From positions 1-64,000 of the forward strand of contig NZ_RMBX01000015.1 in NCBI RefSeq assembly GCF_003807585.1: a DNA stretch of 64,000 bases, given 5' to 3'. The position numbers and the translations under genes were made by a program. This document shows positions 15,564 through 23,949 of the stretch, piece after piece. Every line of letters begins with the position of its first letter. Position 1 is the stretch's first letter. This DNA comes from Chitinophaga barathri. Lineage in GTDB: Bacteria; Bacteroidota; Bacteroidia; Chitinophagales; Chitinophagaceae. The notes under the pieces were generated by a model. It saw only the letters and a program-made list of their open reading frames with translations, searched no databases and was not told the DNA's origin.

Positions 15564-16934
15564 CTATTTTTCTTTGGCCATGGCCTGACCAGCTGTAGTA
15601 ACGTAATATTTCGTAATCATGTTGGATACTTCCCAATCCGGCACCTTCCCCGTTTTCAGGAACTGCATGTAGCGTTGTAATACCTCTGCGAAGTGCGCTT
15701 CATGGCCTGTTTTCAGGTTTTCAGGTATTTGTATTTTCCAGCGTTTATCCTGTTTTTCCAGGGTGATGCCGGGATATTTACCCGCCAGCTGCTGGATAGC
15801 AGCCTGTACTGCCTGTTCGTAACCGGCTTCAGTGCTGATGGCCTCAATATAGATCTCCGGCTTCCAGCTTTCTTCTTTCCCCTGGCGGATCACGATGTTT
15901 GCTTTGGTTCCGCGCGCAATTGCGTAGTGGGAATCTCCGCCGCCTTCGGGCGCCTGGAAGTTCCATAACGCGGACGCACGAACGTTAATGCCTTTTACCG
16001 CGTAGTGAACCGTACCATTGGCCGCCACTTCCACGATCGTATCCTGTTTTACATATGCTTTCAGAAAATCCGGGAAAGCGGCTGCACCGGTAATGGCGTT
16101 GAACTGCCCCAGCGTAAGCGGTGTTCTCCACTTATCGGCTTTGGTAAGTTGGATGTCCGACTGGTAATTCAGCGCGGTGGTATCAAACAGCATCCAGTGG
16201 GCGAGGTCCACCAGGTGGGTGTTCACGTCCACAATCGCATCGCCCTGCTGTGAGGGGTCAAAGAACCAGGACGGGCGGCGGAGCGTTTTGCCGGAAACCA
16301 TTTTATAAAAATGATGAATGCTTTCGATCTCGATAGTGGGTTTATCCACAGTGCCGGGTTGCAGATCGCCGAATACGGCCGGCTGATGGATCAGTTCCTT
16401 TTGCAGGATGTTCGTGATCTCGGAGCGTTCTGTCATGATATCGTACAATAGGACTTTTTTCTCCGCCGCCGCTGTGAAAGAGGCTTTCAGCGATTCAAAA
16501 TCTTCCGTGGTGATAGCCATCGGCTTGTCTGCCAGTACGTTCATACCCGCCTGTACGGCTGTACTGATATACTTTGTTTTGTCGTGGTTATTGCCGGCAA
16601 TTACGACCACACTGCCTTTTTTATCGGCGGCCATTTTTTCCAGGAAATCCGGGCCGGTGTACACTTCTTCTTTCCAGTGTGTAGGATTGTCCGGGCGGGC
16701 ATTGTAGGAGTTGATGAGGCTCATGTGCGCGTCCAGCTCGGGGCCTTCGGGCGCATACACATTCACGACGCTGTCGATGCCTGGTGTGGTGCTTTTCTGG
16801 ACGAGCGCGGCATGAAAGTGCCCGGGAGCCAGGGTAATGAGGTGTACCATTTGCTGTTGTTCTTCTTTCGGTGTTGAGGGATTGCAAGCCGCCGCCAGCA
16901 GGCCGGCTCCCAGGATGTAGCTGTTGTATTTCAT
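15564..16934 (-). CDS. Lipoprotein oxidoreductase, Gfo/Idh/MocA-type with putative oxidoreductase C-terminal domain
   Basis: A 456-residue protein with a lipoprotein signal (lipobox ending AAAC at residue 17). The fold resembles Gfo/Idh/MocA: VVVIAGNNHDKTKYISTAVQAG, then the family segment NVLADKPMAITTEDFE. The C-terminal half matches what I recall as the putative oxidoreductase C-terminal domain (PF16490). LITLAPGHFHAALVQ near residue 32 opens the nucleotide domain. A lipid-anchored dehydrogenase would act at the periplasmic face. It is second in the operon after the ThuA protein, 15 bases downstream, and five bases before the SDR. Confidence 0.85.
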   Translation of the reverse strand: MKYNSYILGAGLLAAACNPSTPKEEQQQMVHLITLAPGHFHAALVQKSTTPGIDSVVNVYAPEGPELDAHMSLINSYNARPDNPTHWKEEVYTGPDFLEKMAADKKGSVVVIAGNNHDKTKYISTAVQAGMNVLADKPMAITTEDFESLKASFTAAAEKKVLLYDIMTERSEITNILQKELIHQPAVFGDLQPGTVDKPTIEIESIHHFYKMVSGKTLRRPSWFFDPSQQGDAIVDVNTHLVDLAHWMLFDTTALNYQSDIQLTKADKWRTPLTLGQFNAITGAAAFPDFLKAYVKQDTIVEVAANGTVHYAVKGINVRASALWNFQAPEGGGDSHYAIARGTKANIVIRQGKEESWKPEIYIEAISTEAGYEQAVQAAIQQLAGKYPGITLEKQDKRWKIQIPENLKTGHEAHFAEVLQRYMQFLKTGKVPDWEVSNMITKYYVTTAGQAMAKEK

Positions 16935-16949
16935 GGTTTGCGTTTGTAT

Positions 16950-17816
16950 TTATTCATACCGCACCGGCGTCCCGGGGCTGGTAGCATAAGCTTTTGAAAG
17001 GTTACGGTTGCCGCTCTGGCTCACCACCCAGCGGAGGCCTTCGTACAGGTGGTTGACAAATACTGGCTCGGCGTAATCAAGTTTGTTGTGACCGAGGGAC
17101 GTGAACCAGATATGCCCACCGTCGAAATCCTGGTACCATACCGCGGGATAGTTATTGCCAAAAGATCCCTGGTTTTTTGTCAGCACAGTATCGTTCACAT
17201 CTTTCAGGCTGGATACATCATGTGCGATGAGCGTTTTGATGCCCGGGTACATTTCCTTTGAAAAATAACATTCATCCGGGCGTTCCCAAACCTTCGGTAC
17301 ATTGGTCATAGACGGGTGTTTGGGGTCTATCACCTGCAGGGTGAACTTCTGGTATTTGGCGTGCCAGCTGAAAGTACCGCCGATCATCATCTTGAACCAG
17401 GTCCATTTACGTTCGGTGCCGATGGCGGAGTGTACACCCATAAAACCGCCGCCGGACTGAATATACCGCATGAAGGACACTTTTTGAGCATCCGTGTCAA
17501 ACACGTCGTTGTTTGTACTGGTAAAAATGAGGGCGTCGTACTTGCCGAGATTGGCGTCGTTAAATACAGCAGGATCTTCGGACACGTCCACGGCAAACCC
17601 GTGATCTGTTCCCATCTTTTGGAAAGCCGCCACAGCGCTGGGGATATTATCATGCACGAACCCTTTGCCATTCTTGGTATAAACCAGTACGCGGGTTTTT
17701 TTCCAGTTCACATCGCTGCCGCTGATGCCCGCGGCGGAGCTGCAGGCCATGCCATAAACGGCGAAACAAAATAATGCGAGGAAAATAAACGGTCTCTTAA
17801 AACTCTTACCTGTCAT
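16950..17816 (-). CDS. ThuA-domain secreted protein (trehalose utilisation-like)
   Basis: A 288-residue protein with an N-terminal signal (hydrophobic FIFLALFCFAVYGMACSS; possible lipobox cysteine near residue 23). The rest is one ThuA domain of the glutamine-amidotransferase-like fold. Marks are VLVYTKNGKGFVHDNIPSAV, YDALIFTSTNNDVFD, GGGFMGVHSAIG and PAVWYQDFDGGHIWFTSLGH. ThuA-family proteins occur with sugar dehydrogenases in disaccharide and keto-sugar pathways. I start at the ATG at 17816; the upstream extension lacks a signal peptide. It is the first gene of the operon, divergent from susC across about 335 bases. Confidence 0.88.
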   Translation of the reverse strand: MTGKSFKRPFIFLALFCFAVYGMACSSAAGISGSDVNWKKTRVLVYTKNGKGFVHDNIPSAVAAFQKMGTDHGFAVDVSEDPAVFNDANLGKYDALIFTSTNNDVFDTDAQKVSFMRYIQSGGGFMGVHSAIGTERKWTWFKMMIGGTFSWHAKYQKFTLQVIDPKHPSMTNVPKVWERPDECYFSKEMYPGIKTLIAHDVSSLKDVNDTVLTKNQGSFGNNYPAVWYQDFDGGHIWFTSLGHNKLDYAEPVFVNHLYEGLRWVVSQSGNRNLSKAYATSPGTPVRYE

Positions 17817-18151
17817 AAGTGAGAAAATGATTAAATGTGGAATACAATACGGCTCCCTGTTTACATAACGCGGCCCATGGTTAAAAGTAAGGATCAGTTG
17901 CGGGGAAAGCAATAACCGCATGACAATTAACCGCTTCACCCGCTATTACAACGTTTGAACATCCGGATGGCCGGTACTTTCAATCCTGCTTATCATGAAA
18001 TTTTTTTAGCGTTCAACAGCCGTTTTTCCATAAAAAAGATGTAGCTTATATTAAGATTGCAATCGATTGTATTAAAAGTAAGAAACATTTAACCAACTAG
18101 GATCTATCGCGTTACTGAATATTTATTGATTCCACTAAAAAATGAAAGACT
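17817..18151. promoter_or_regulatory. Divergent control region between ThuA operon and susC
   Basis: This 335-base gap must hold the promoters of both operons. No exact TANNTTTG element with a good spacer was found for either side. It contains the palindrome CAATCGATTG (18060-18069), listed separately. Nothing else was recognised. Confidence 0.5.
18060..18069. promoter_or_regulatory. Possible operator, perfect palindrome CAATCGATTG
   Basis: A 10-bp perfect palindrome in the divergent region, 83 bases before susC. The CAATCGATTG core resembles operators of LacI-family sugar regulators. No LacI gene is in the window, so assignment is by resemblance only. Confidence 0.3.
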
Positions 18152-21100
18152 ATGCAAAGGACAAGTTGCCTGTTCGTGCTAATAGCCCTGCTATTAAGCA
18201 TGACGGCATATTCACAGAACAATCGTTTTTCGGGTAAAGTAATCTCAGCCTCCAACGCCCCCATCCCAGGCGCAACCGTACAGATCAAAAACTCCAAAAC
18301 TGCCGTGGCTACGGGCGAAGATGGCTCTTTTGTCCTCTCTTCCGCGGAAAGCCAGGTGACGCTTGTCATCTCTTCCATCGGGTTTGTGCGGCAGGAAGTG
18401 ACTGCCCGCGCCGGCGTGGCAGTACAGGTACAACTGCAGGAAGACGCCAAAAGCCTCCAGGACGTAGTGGTGGTCGGTTACGGCTCCGTCCGGAAAACGG
18501 ACCTGACAGGCTCCGTATCCTCGCTGAAATCCGCCCAGCTCCAGGAGATCCCCGCCGTAAGCATCGAACAGGCCATACAGGGCAGGATGGCGGGCGTGCA
18601 GGTGCAGGCCACATCCGGGCAGCCGGGCGCGGGCATCAGTATCCGCGTGAGGGGTGTGTCGTCTTTTGCCGGCGGCAATGAGCCGCTGTATGTGATAGAC
18701 GGGTTGCCGCAGTTTAACGATGACGTACGCGGCGCAAATGGTTTGTCTACCATCAACCCCTCGGATATCGAATCCATCGAAGTGCTGAAGGACGCCGCGG
18801 CTGCTGCCATCTATGGTTCCCGCGCGGCCAATGGCGTGGTGATGGTGACCACCAAAAGCGGGAAGGTCGGTCAGCCCCGCGTTACATTCGAATCTTCGCT
18901 CGGCTTCCAGACCATCCGCAAAAAGCTGGACCTGATGAATGCCGATGAATATATCAGTTTCGTGAAATCGTTTTATGATAATATGGGCCAGCCTTACCCC
19001 GCCGATATCCAGAACTTTAAAAAGACGGTGGATACAGACTGGCAGGATGAAGTATTCCGCACCGCCCTTCTTTCCAACAGTTCGCTGAACGTATCCGGTG
19101 GCACAGAACGCAACCGTTACTTTGTATCGGCCGGTTATACGAACCAGCAGGGCATTGTGCGGGGAAGCGGCTATAAAAGGGCTTCCGTACGCCTCAATCT
19201 TGACAGCAAAGTAAGCGACCGTTTCAGCATCGTGACCCGCCTGATGGCTTCCCGCGCGATACAGAACGGCTTCTCCCCTTCGCTGGGCGATAACACGAGG
19301 AACTTCGGCAAGTCCGGCATAGGCTCTATCCTGCGCTCCGTTCCGACCGTGCCCGTGAAGAATGCAGATGGGACCTATACAGATACTTCGCCTTTTAACC
19401 TGAACGGTATTGATGTGGAAAACCCGGTGGCCGTTGCAGATGAAGTGCTGGATCAGAACACTACCACCCGGGTGCAGGGTGGGCTGGACCTGAAGTTTGT
19501 AATCATGAAGGGTTTGACCAACACTACCCGCGTTTCCGCGGACTTCTACCACATCCGCCGTGATCTTTATTTTCCAAGGATCCTGCCGCGCCTGGGGAAC
19601 AATATTGGCTCCGCCGAACTGGGGCTGTACGATAAAACCGCTGTGCTGGCGGAAGACTTCCTGGAATACCGTTATGATTTCGCGCCAGACACCTATATCG
19701 AGGCGATCGCGGGCGTTTCCCTCCAGCGCGACAGGCTGAATACAGTGGACCTCGCGGCATCCGGTTTCGGAACGGACGATCTGAAGAACTATAACTTCAC
19801 AGCCGCCAATACCGTGGGCAAACCTGTGACTGAGATCACGGAGAGCACGCTCATCTCCGGCTTTGCGCGGGTGCGTTTTAATCTGCGGGATAAATATCTT
19901 ATCGGTGCAAGTATCCGCCGGGACGGGGCCTCCGTGTTCGCGGAAAATAACAAATATGGTGTGTTCCCCTCCGTATCCGCCGCCTGGCGCATCAACCAGG
20001 AAGACTTCCTGAAGGACGCGCAGTGGCTTTCCAACCTGAAACTCAGGCTGAGCTGGGGCCAGGCGGGTAACCCGGCCATCAGGCCTTACCAGTCGCTGTT
20101 CCTCGGCCGTACGGTGAATACCGGGCAGGGAGCGGGTACCGGGCTTGCCGTAGGTCTTGGCACCACTTTCCCGAACCCGAACCTGAAATGGGAAACCACC
20201 GCCCAGACTAATATCGGGCTGGATGCGGGATTTGTGAATGAACGTTTTCGCGTTACGTTCGACTACTACATCAAAAAAACCAAAGACCTGCTGGCGCTGG
20301 TACAAATGCCGCCATCAGCGGGTATCGGCGCGGGCATCGGCACAGGCCCCAGCCAGATCATAGACAACGTGGGCGAAGTGGAAAACAAAGGATGGGAGCT
20401 GAGCCTGGGTGCGAACATTGTGAACACTTCAGACTGGTCCGTGAATGTGGAAGTGAATTTTTCCGCGAACAAAAACAAAGTGACCAAAACGAAGGATAAT
20501 AAAGACATCCAGGCATCTGTAGGCGGAAACGATGCATCGGGCACTAACAGCGTGATCCGCGTGGGCGAACCGTTATCCTCCTTCCTGGGCCCGCTGTTCC
20601 TCGGGCTCGATAAAAACGGCGTGCCCATGCACCTGAATGTGAACGGCGATAAAGACCCCAACGGGAATGATATTATCGGCGCCCCGGACTGGGTGATCAT
20701 CGGCAGCCCCTACCCCGATCTTTATTACGGTATCAATCCGACCATCCGCTGGAAAAGGCTCAGTCTTTCATCCATCTGGGCGGGCGTGAGCGGCGCGAAG
20801 ATCAACAACGGGGGGCTTTTTGAATTGACCAGCCCCATCGTGCAGGGCACCTACAACAAACTGAAAGTAGCCAATGAACTATACCCCAAACCCAGCCAGG
20901 CCGCAGGCAACTATCACCTGCGTTCGTCCCGCTTCATGGAAGACGCTTCGTTTTTCCGTATGCGCAACATCCGGCTGGATTACAATTTCAACATGGGCCA
21001 ATCCAAAACGATCAAAAATCTGAACGCATACGTAAGCGGCCAGAACCTCCTCACCTGGACGAAATATTCCGGCTTCGACCCCGAGGTGAACACCTTTAAT

Positions 21101-21184
21101 GGCAACGACCGCAGGCAGGGCATAGACCTGGCGTCTTACCCCGCGGCAAAAACCGTAACAGTAGGCTTTGGCATCACTTTCTAA
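18152..21184 (+). CDS. SusC/RagA-family TonB-dependent outer membrane transporter
   Basis: A 1010-residue outer-membrane receptor of usual length. It has a signal peptide (about 1-22, MTAYSQ). A CarboxypepD_reg-like beta-sandwich follows (about 28-100, FSGKVISASNAPIPGATVQ). The junction VVVVGYGSVRKTDLTGSVSS leads to the plug domain (about 115-235), and the 22-strand barrel ends in the aromatic VGFGITF. The C-terminal phenylalanine fits outer-membrane sorting. It imports an oligosaccharide or similar ligand with the SusD partner 12 bases downstream. No glycoside hydrolase accompanies the pair. The adjacent dehydrogenases suggest a small sugar or glycoside that is oxidised rather than cut. Confidence 0.96.
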   Translation: MQRTSCLFVLIALLLSMTAYSQNNRFSGKVISASNAPIPGATVQIKNSKTAVATGEDGSFVLSSAESQVTLVISSIGFVRQEVTARAGVAVQVQLQEDAKSLQDVVVVGYGSVRKTDLTGSVSSLKSAQLQEIPAVSIEQAIQGRMAGVQVQATSGQPGAGISIRVRGVSSFAGGNEPLYVIDGLPQFNDDVRGANGLSTINPSDIESIEVLKDAAAAAIYGSRAANGVVMVTTKSGKVGQPRVTFESSLGFQTIRKKLDLMNADEYISFVKSFYDNMGQPYPADIQNFKKTVDTDWQDEVFRTALLSNSSLNVSGGTERNRYFVSAGYTNQQGIVRGSGYKRASVRLNLDSKVSDRFSIVTRLMASRAIQNGFSPSLGDNTRNFGKSGIGSILRSVPTVPVKNADGTYTDTSPFNLNGIDVENPVAVADEVLDQNTTTRVQGGLDLKFVIMKGLTNTTRVSADFYHIRRDLYFPRILPRLGNNIGSAELGLYDKTAVLAEDFLEYRYDFAPDTYIEAIAGVSLQRDRLNTVDLAASGFGTDDLKNYNFTAANTVGKPVTEITESTLISGFARVRFNLRDKYLIGASIRRDGASVFAENNKYGVFPSVSAAWRINQEDFLKDAQWLSNLKLRLSWGQAGNPAIRPYQSLFLGRTVNTGQGAGTGLAVGLGTTFPNPNLKWETTAQTNIGLDAGFVNERFRVTFDYYIKKTKDLLALVQMPPSAGIGAGIGTGPSQIIDNVGEVENKGWELSLGANIVNTSDWSVNVEVNFSANKNKVTKTKDNKDIQASVGGNDASGTNSVIRVGEPLSSFLGPLFLGLDKNGVPMHLNVNGDKDPNGNDIIGAPDWVIIGSPYPDLYYGINPTIRWKRLSLSSIWAGVSGAKINNGGLFELTSPIVQGTYNKLKVANELYPKPSQAAGNYHLRSSRFMEDASFFRMRNIRLDYNFNMGQSKTIKNLNAYVSGQNLLTWTKYSGFDPEVNTFNGNDRRQGIDLASYPAAKTVTVGFGITF

Positions 21185-21196
21185 AATCTTACGAAC

Positions 21197-22684
21197 ATGA
21201 AACACACAAAACTATATACTATACTGGCTACCATAGCGCTGGTGTCGCTTACCACGGGCTGTGACAAATTGCTGGAAGAAAAGCCGAAAACGACCATCCG
21301 CGTCGGAGAACTGGACCCCACGCTGCTGGAACAAACCGTGATCGGCGCATATGAACCGATGACAAGAAGCCGTGGCAGGCTTTGGGAATCTACCGTGGGA
21401 CTGGGTTTTGAGCTGATGAGCGAATATGCGGACGGCGGCTCGGTACAATCCGCCTGGAGCAATTATAACAACATCATGAATAACCCGAACGCCATGCAGC
21501 AGCCGTACACAACGCTGTATGAAGCTATTGGCAGGGCAAACGGGCTGATCAACCGGCTGGATGAAAACACGACACTGGATAATGCCCTTAAACAAAAAGC
21601 TTATGGCGAAGCATATTTCATCAGGGCCGTTTGTTATTTCTTTGCCGTGCGTACCTGGGGCCGGCTTCCGCTCAGGCTCAAACCGGTAATAACTCCCGCG
21701 GACGTACCCCTGGCCCTTTCTGACGCGGCAACGGTATACGCACAGATCATCACCGACCTGAAGTTTGCGGAAACCGCGCTGCCGCCCACCGTGAACGCCG
21801 CCAATGCGGGGCGCGCCACATCCGGTGCGGCGAAAGTTGCCCTGGCGGACGTTTATCTCCACATGGGCGACTTCACCAACGCCCGTGCTAAAGCGAAGGA
21901 AGTGATGGATACCAAAGCCACTTACGGTTACGACCTCGAAACTTCCCTGGCTACCGTTTATTCGCCCGCGCTGGCCACGAACAAAGAAGACGTATTTTCC
22001 CTGAAATTCTCCCAGGTAGTGGACCGTGGCGGATTCCTCGCTTCCTATTACGCGGATTCAAGAGCGAAACAAGCCGGGTTTTCTGTAAGCGGCAATAAAT
22101 TCGGCGGGATCATATCCGTAGCCCCGCTGATCAAAAACTGGGATGACAACGACCAGCGGAAAAAATTCAGCCTGTACACGAATTATGTAATCAACGGGGT
22201 AGTGACGGCGGCAGAAATAGAACCCGGCATCTACGACGTACGCCTTGGCAAATACAAAGACCCGAATGCCCCGATTGACACGGGCAATGGCAATGACTTT
22301 TATTTCTGGCGTTACGCGGATGTACTGCTCATTTTCGCGGAAGCGGAAAACAAGCTGAACGGCCCCGGTGCAGCGGCTTACGAAGCCATCAATATTGTAA
22401 GGAGAAGAGGTTACGGCGTGAGCATGACGGCACCCAGCGCACTGGCGGACCTGCCCGCGGGCCTCACCCAGACACAGTTTGACGATATGGTATTCCGCGA
22501 AAGGGGATATGAATTCATCGGGGAGTGCAAGCGCTGGTTTGATCTTGTGCGCACCAACCGTGCGGCGAAAGAAATCGGGGATGTTCGCGCTGCAATCTCT
22601 ATCCCTACCCGTAAGCCTGTGCCGAACATTTTGCTGTTCAGGCTGCCGGACGTGGAGTTTCAGAACAATCCGCTGGCGCAATAG
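21197..22684 (+). CDS. SusD/RagB-family nutrient-binding lipoprotein
   Basis: A 495-residue lipoprotein with a lipobox ending at C22 (LTTGC). The SusD fold shows TPR-like helices in the N-terminal half (GEAYFIRAVCYFFAVRTWG, the common SusD block) and a C-terminal RagB part with YFWRYADVLLIFAEAENKLNG and RERGYEFIGECKRWFDLVR. SusD caps the SusC barrel at the cell surface and binds the ligand. It follows susC by 12 bases, and a terminator at 22708-22740 closes the unit. Confidence 0.96.
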   Translation: MKHTKLYTILATIALVSLTTGCDKLLEEKPKTTIRVGELDPTLLEQTVIGAYEPMTRSRGRLWESTVGLGFELMSEYADGGSVQSAWSNYNNIMNNPNAMQQPYTTLYEAIGRANGLINRLDENTTLDNALKQKAYGEAYFIRAVCYFFAVRTWGRLPLRLKPVITPADVPLALSDAATVYAQIITDLKFAETALPPTVNAANAGRATSGAAKVALADVYLHMGDFTNARAKAKEVMDTKATYGYDLETSLATVYSPALATNKEDVFSLKFSQVVDRGGFLASYYADSRAKQAGFSVSGNKFGGIISVAPLIKNWDDNDQRKKFSLYTNYVINGVVTAAEIEPGIYDVRLGKYKDPNAPIDTGNGNDFYFWRYADVLLIFAEAENKLNGPGAAAYEAINIVRRRGYGVSMTAPSALADLPAGLTQTQFDDMVFRERGYEFIGECKRWFDLVRTNRAAKEIGDVRAAISIPTRKPVPNILLFRLPDVEFQNNPLAQ

Positions 22685-22707
22685 ACATTCCGGATATTTT
22701 ATCAGAC

Positions 22708-22740
22708 AGGGGAGCGGCGCAGGTTGCTCCCCTATTTTTT
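22708..22740 (+). terminator. Rho-independent terminator of susCD
   Basis: AGGGGAGC (22708-22715) pairs with GCTCCCCT (22726-22733), followed by ATTTTTT. Confidence 0.88.
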
Positions 22741-22750
22741 AGTAACGTCT

Positions 22751-23758
22751 TTATTGGTGGTTGGCGAGTTGTTTTACTTTTTTCACCCAACGGAGTTTCT
22801 GCGGGAAATTGTCCATGTCGCATACAAGTTCTTTCCGGCTGAGCATGTTCAGTGCCCGGCAGTCCCCGGTACCACGCGTGTTTTCTTTTAGCTGCTCCAG
22901 CGCCATCCAGCCCATAGCATGCAGCGCGTGGATCGTGATCCCGTAATTGCCTTTTGCTTTAGGGATAAAAGGCAGGCCGGCCAGTGAGCGGTTGAATTGC
23001 GCCACATCGTGGAGGAACTTTTGCTGGATGCGCTCGTAGTCGAGGTAATGATTGGGGATCGTGTAAATGCCGTTTTGTATATCCTTGTACACATCAAAAG
23101 CATCGTTGGTCAGCTGCATCAGCCCCGCCATCGGGAAAAGCATTTCGGATATGGCTTCGGACGGATAATGATCCAGGATGGAATGGAAAAGCAGGATAGA
23201 ATAATAACTTTTCCGGTAAGTGATCTGGTACAGCTCCTCTTCTTCTATGCCGGGCTGCATCTGTTTCAGGGAGGCCTTTTGCCAGGTGAAAACCTGGTGC
23301 ATATGCTGCAGCAGTTTCTCCCGGCAGGGCGCCTGCTCCAGCAGCAGGAGATAGATCTTCCGCAGCACATATTCCTTAAAAGAACCCGGTTCGTGATCTT
23401 CCGGGTTCAGGGTGAATGTCTCTATCTTTTCATGACTGAGGATATTGTCATCAAACAGATCGTCGTACAAAGGGCCAAAAATACTGAGCAACAAGATCCG
23501 CTGCTGTTCGCCGGCGCTTAGTTGTTTGCCCACGAGGTCGTAAAAACTGTTACAGATCACATTCAGCGCCAGCTGCCAGTATTTATTGAACCGTTTGACG
23601 GACGATGGCCCGAAAGATTCCTCCTGCCCGGTTTCCAGCGCGGCCAGCAGAGGCGGCAAGTGTTGCCTGAAATATTGATCCTGCTTTTTTAACTGCGAGT
23701 GTAATTTGTAAAGTTGTTTCGCTGTTGTCAGCAGGCTGATTGGAGGGTTTGTAGGCAT
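22751..23758 (-). CDS. Class I isoprenoid-synthase-like protein (terpene synthase fold)
   Basis: A 335-residue, all-helical protein. Two metal-binding-type motifs sit where class I isoprenoid synthases have them: DDLFDD at residues 99-104 (DDxxD type) and NDAFDVYKD at 218-226 (close to the NSE motif NDxxSxxxE, with D222 and D226 in place of S and E). Arg182 in YRKSYY precedes the second motif, roughly where a diphosphate-sensing arginine could sit. Chain-length landmarks of prenyl synthases are absent. It stands alone, with no terpene partner genes. Substrate and product are unknown. I start at the ATG at 23758. Confidence 0.65.
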   Translation of the reverse strand: MPTNPPISLLTTAKQLYKLHSQLKKQDQYFRQHLPPLLAALETGQEESFGPSSVKRFNKYWQLALNVICNSFYDLVGKQLSAGEQQRILLLSIFGPLYDDLFDDNILSHEKIETFTLNPEDHEPGSFKEYVLRKIYLLLLEQAPCREKLLQHMHQVFTWQKASLKQMQPGIEEEELYQITYRKSYYSILLFHSILDHYPSEAISEMLFPMAGLMQLTNDAFDVYKDIQNGIYTIPNHYLDYERIQQKFLHDVAQFNRSLAGLPFIPKAKGNYGITIHALHAMGWMALEQLKENTRGTGDCRALNMLSRKELVCDMDNFPQKLRWVKKVKQLANHQ

Positions 23759-23949
23759 TTGTTGGTTGTAGGGTATGGGGAGAAAAAACGAAATATAACA
23801 GATTTTATCCAAATGTGAAAACACCCGTGCAAGAATCCGTACCTGGTGGGAATAGTGTCATTAACAAACGTTTAACTGCTCCGGAGTGATATAATTCCTT
23901 TCTTGGCGCGTATTTTTTCACCGCTCCGGCTTGCGAAAACGGCACCAAA

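Noticed and set aside
18245-20305. A 686-codon antisense frame within susC
   Set aside because: It lies fully inside a clear SusC gene. His/Arg-rich content shows it is a shadow of GC-biased codon positions.
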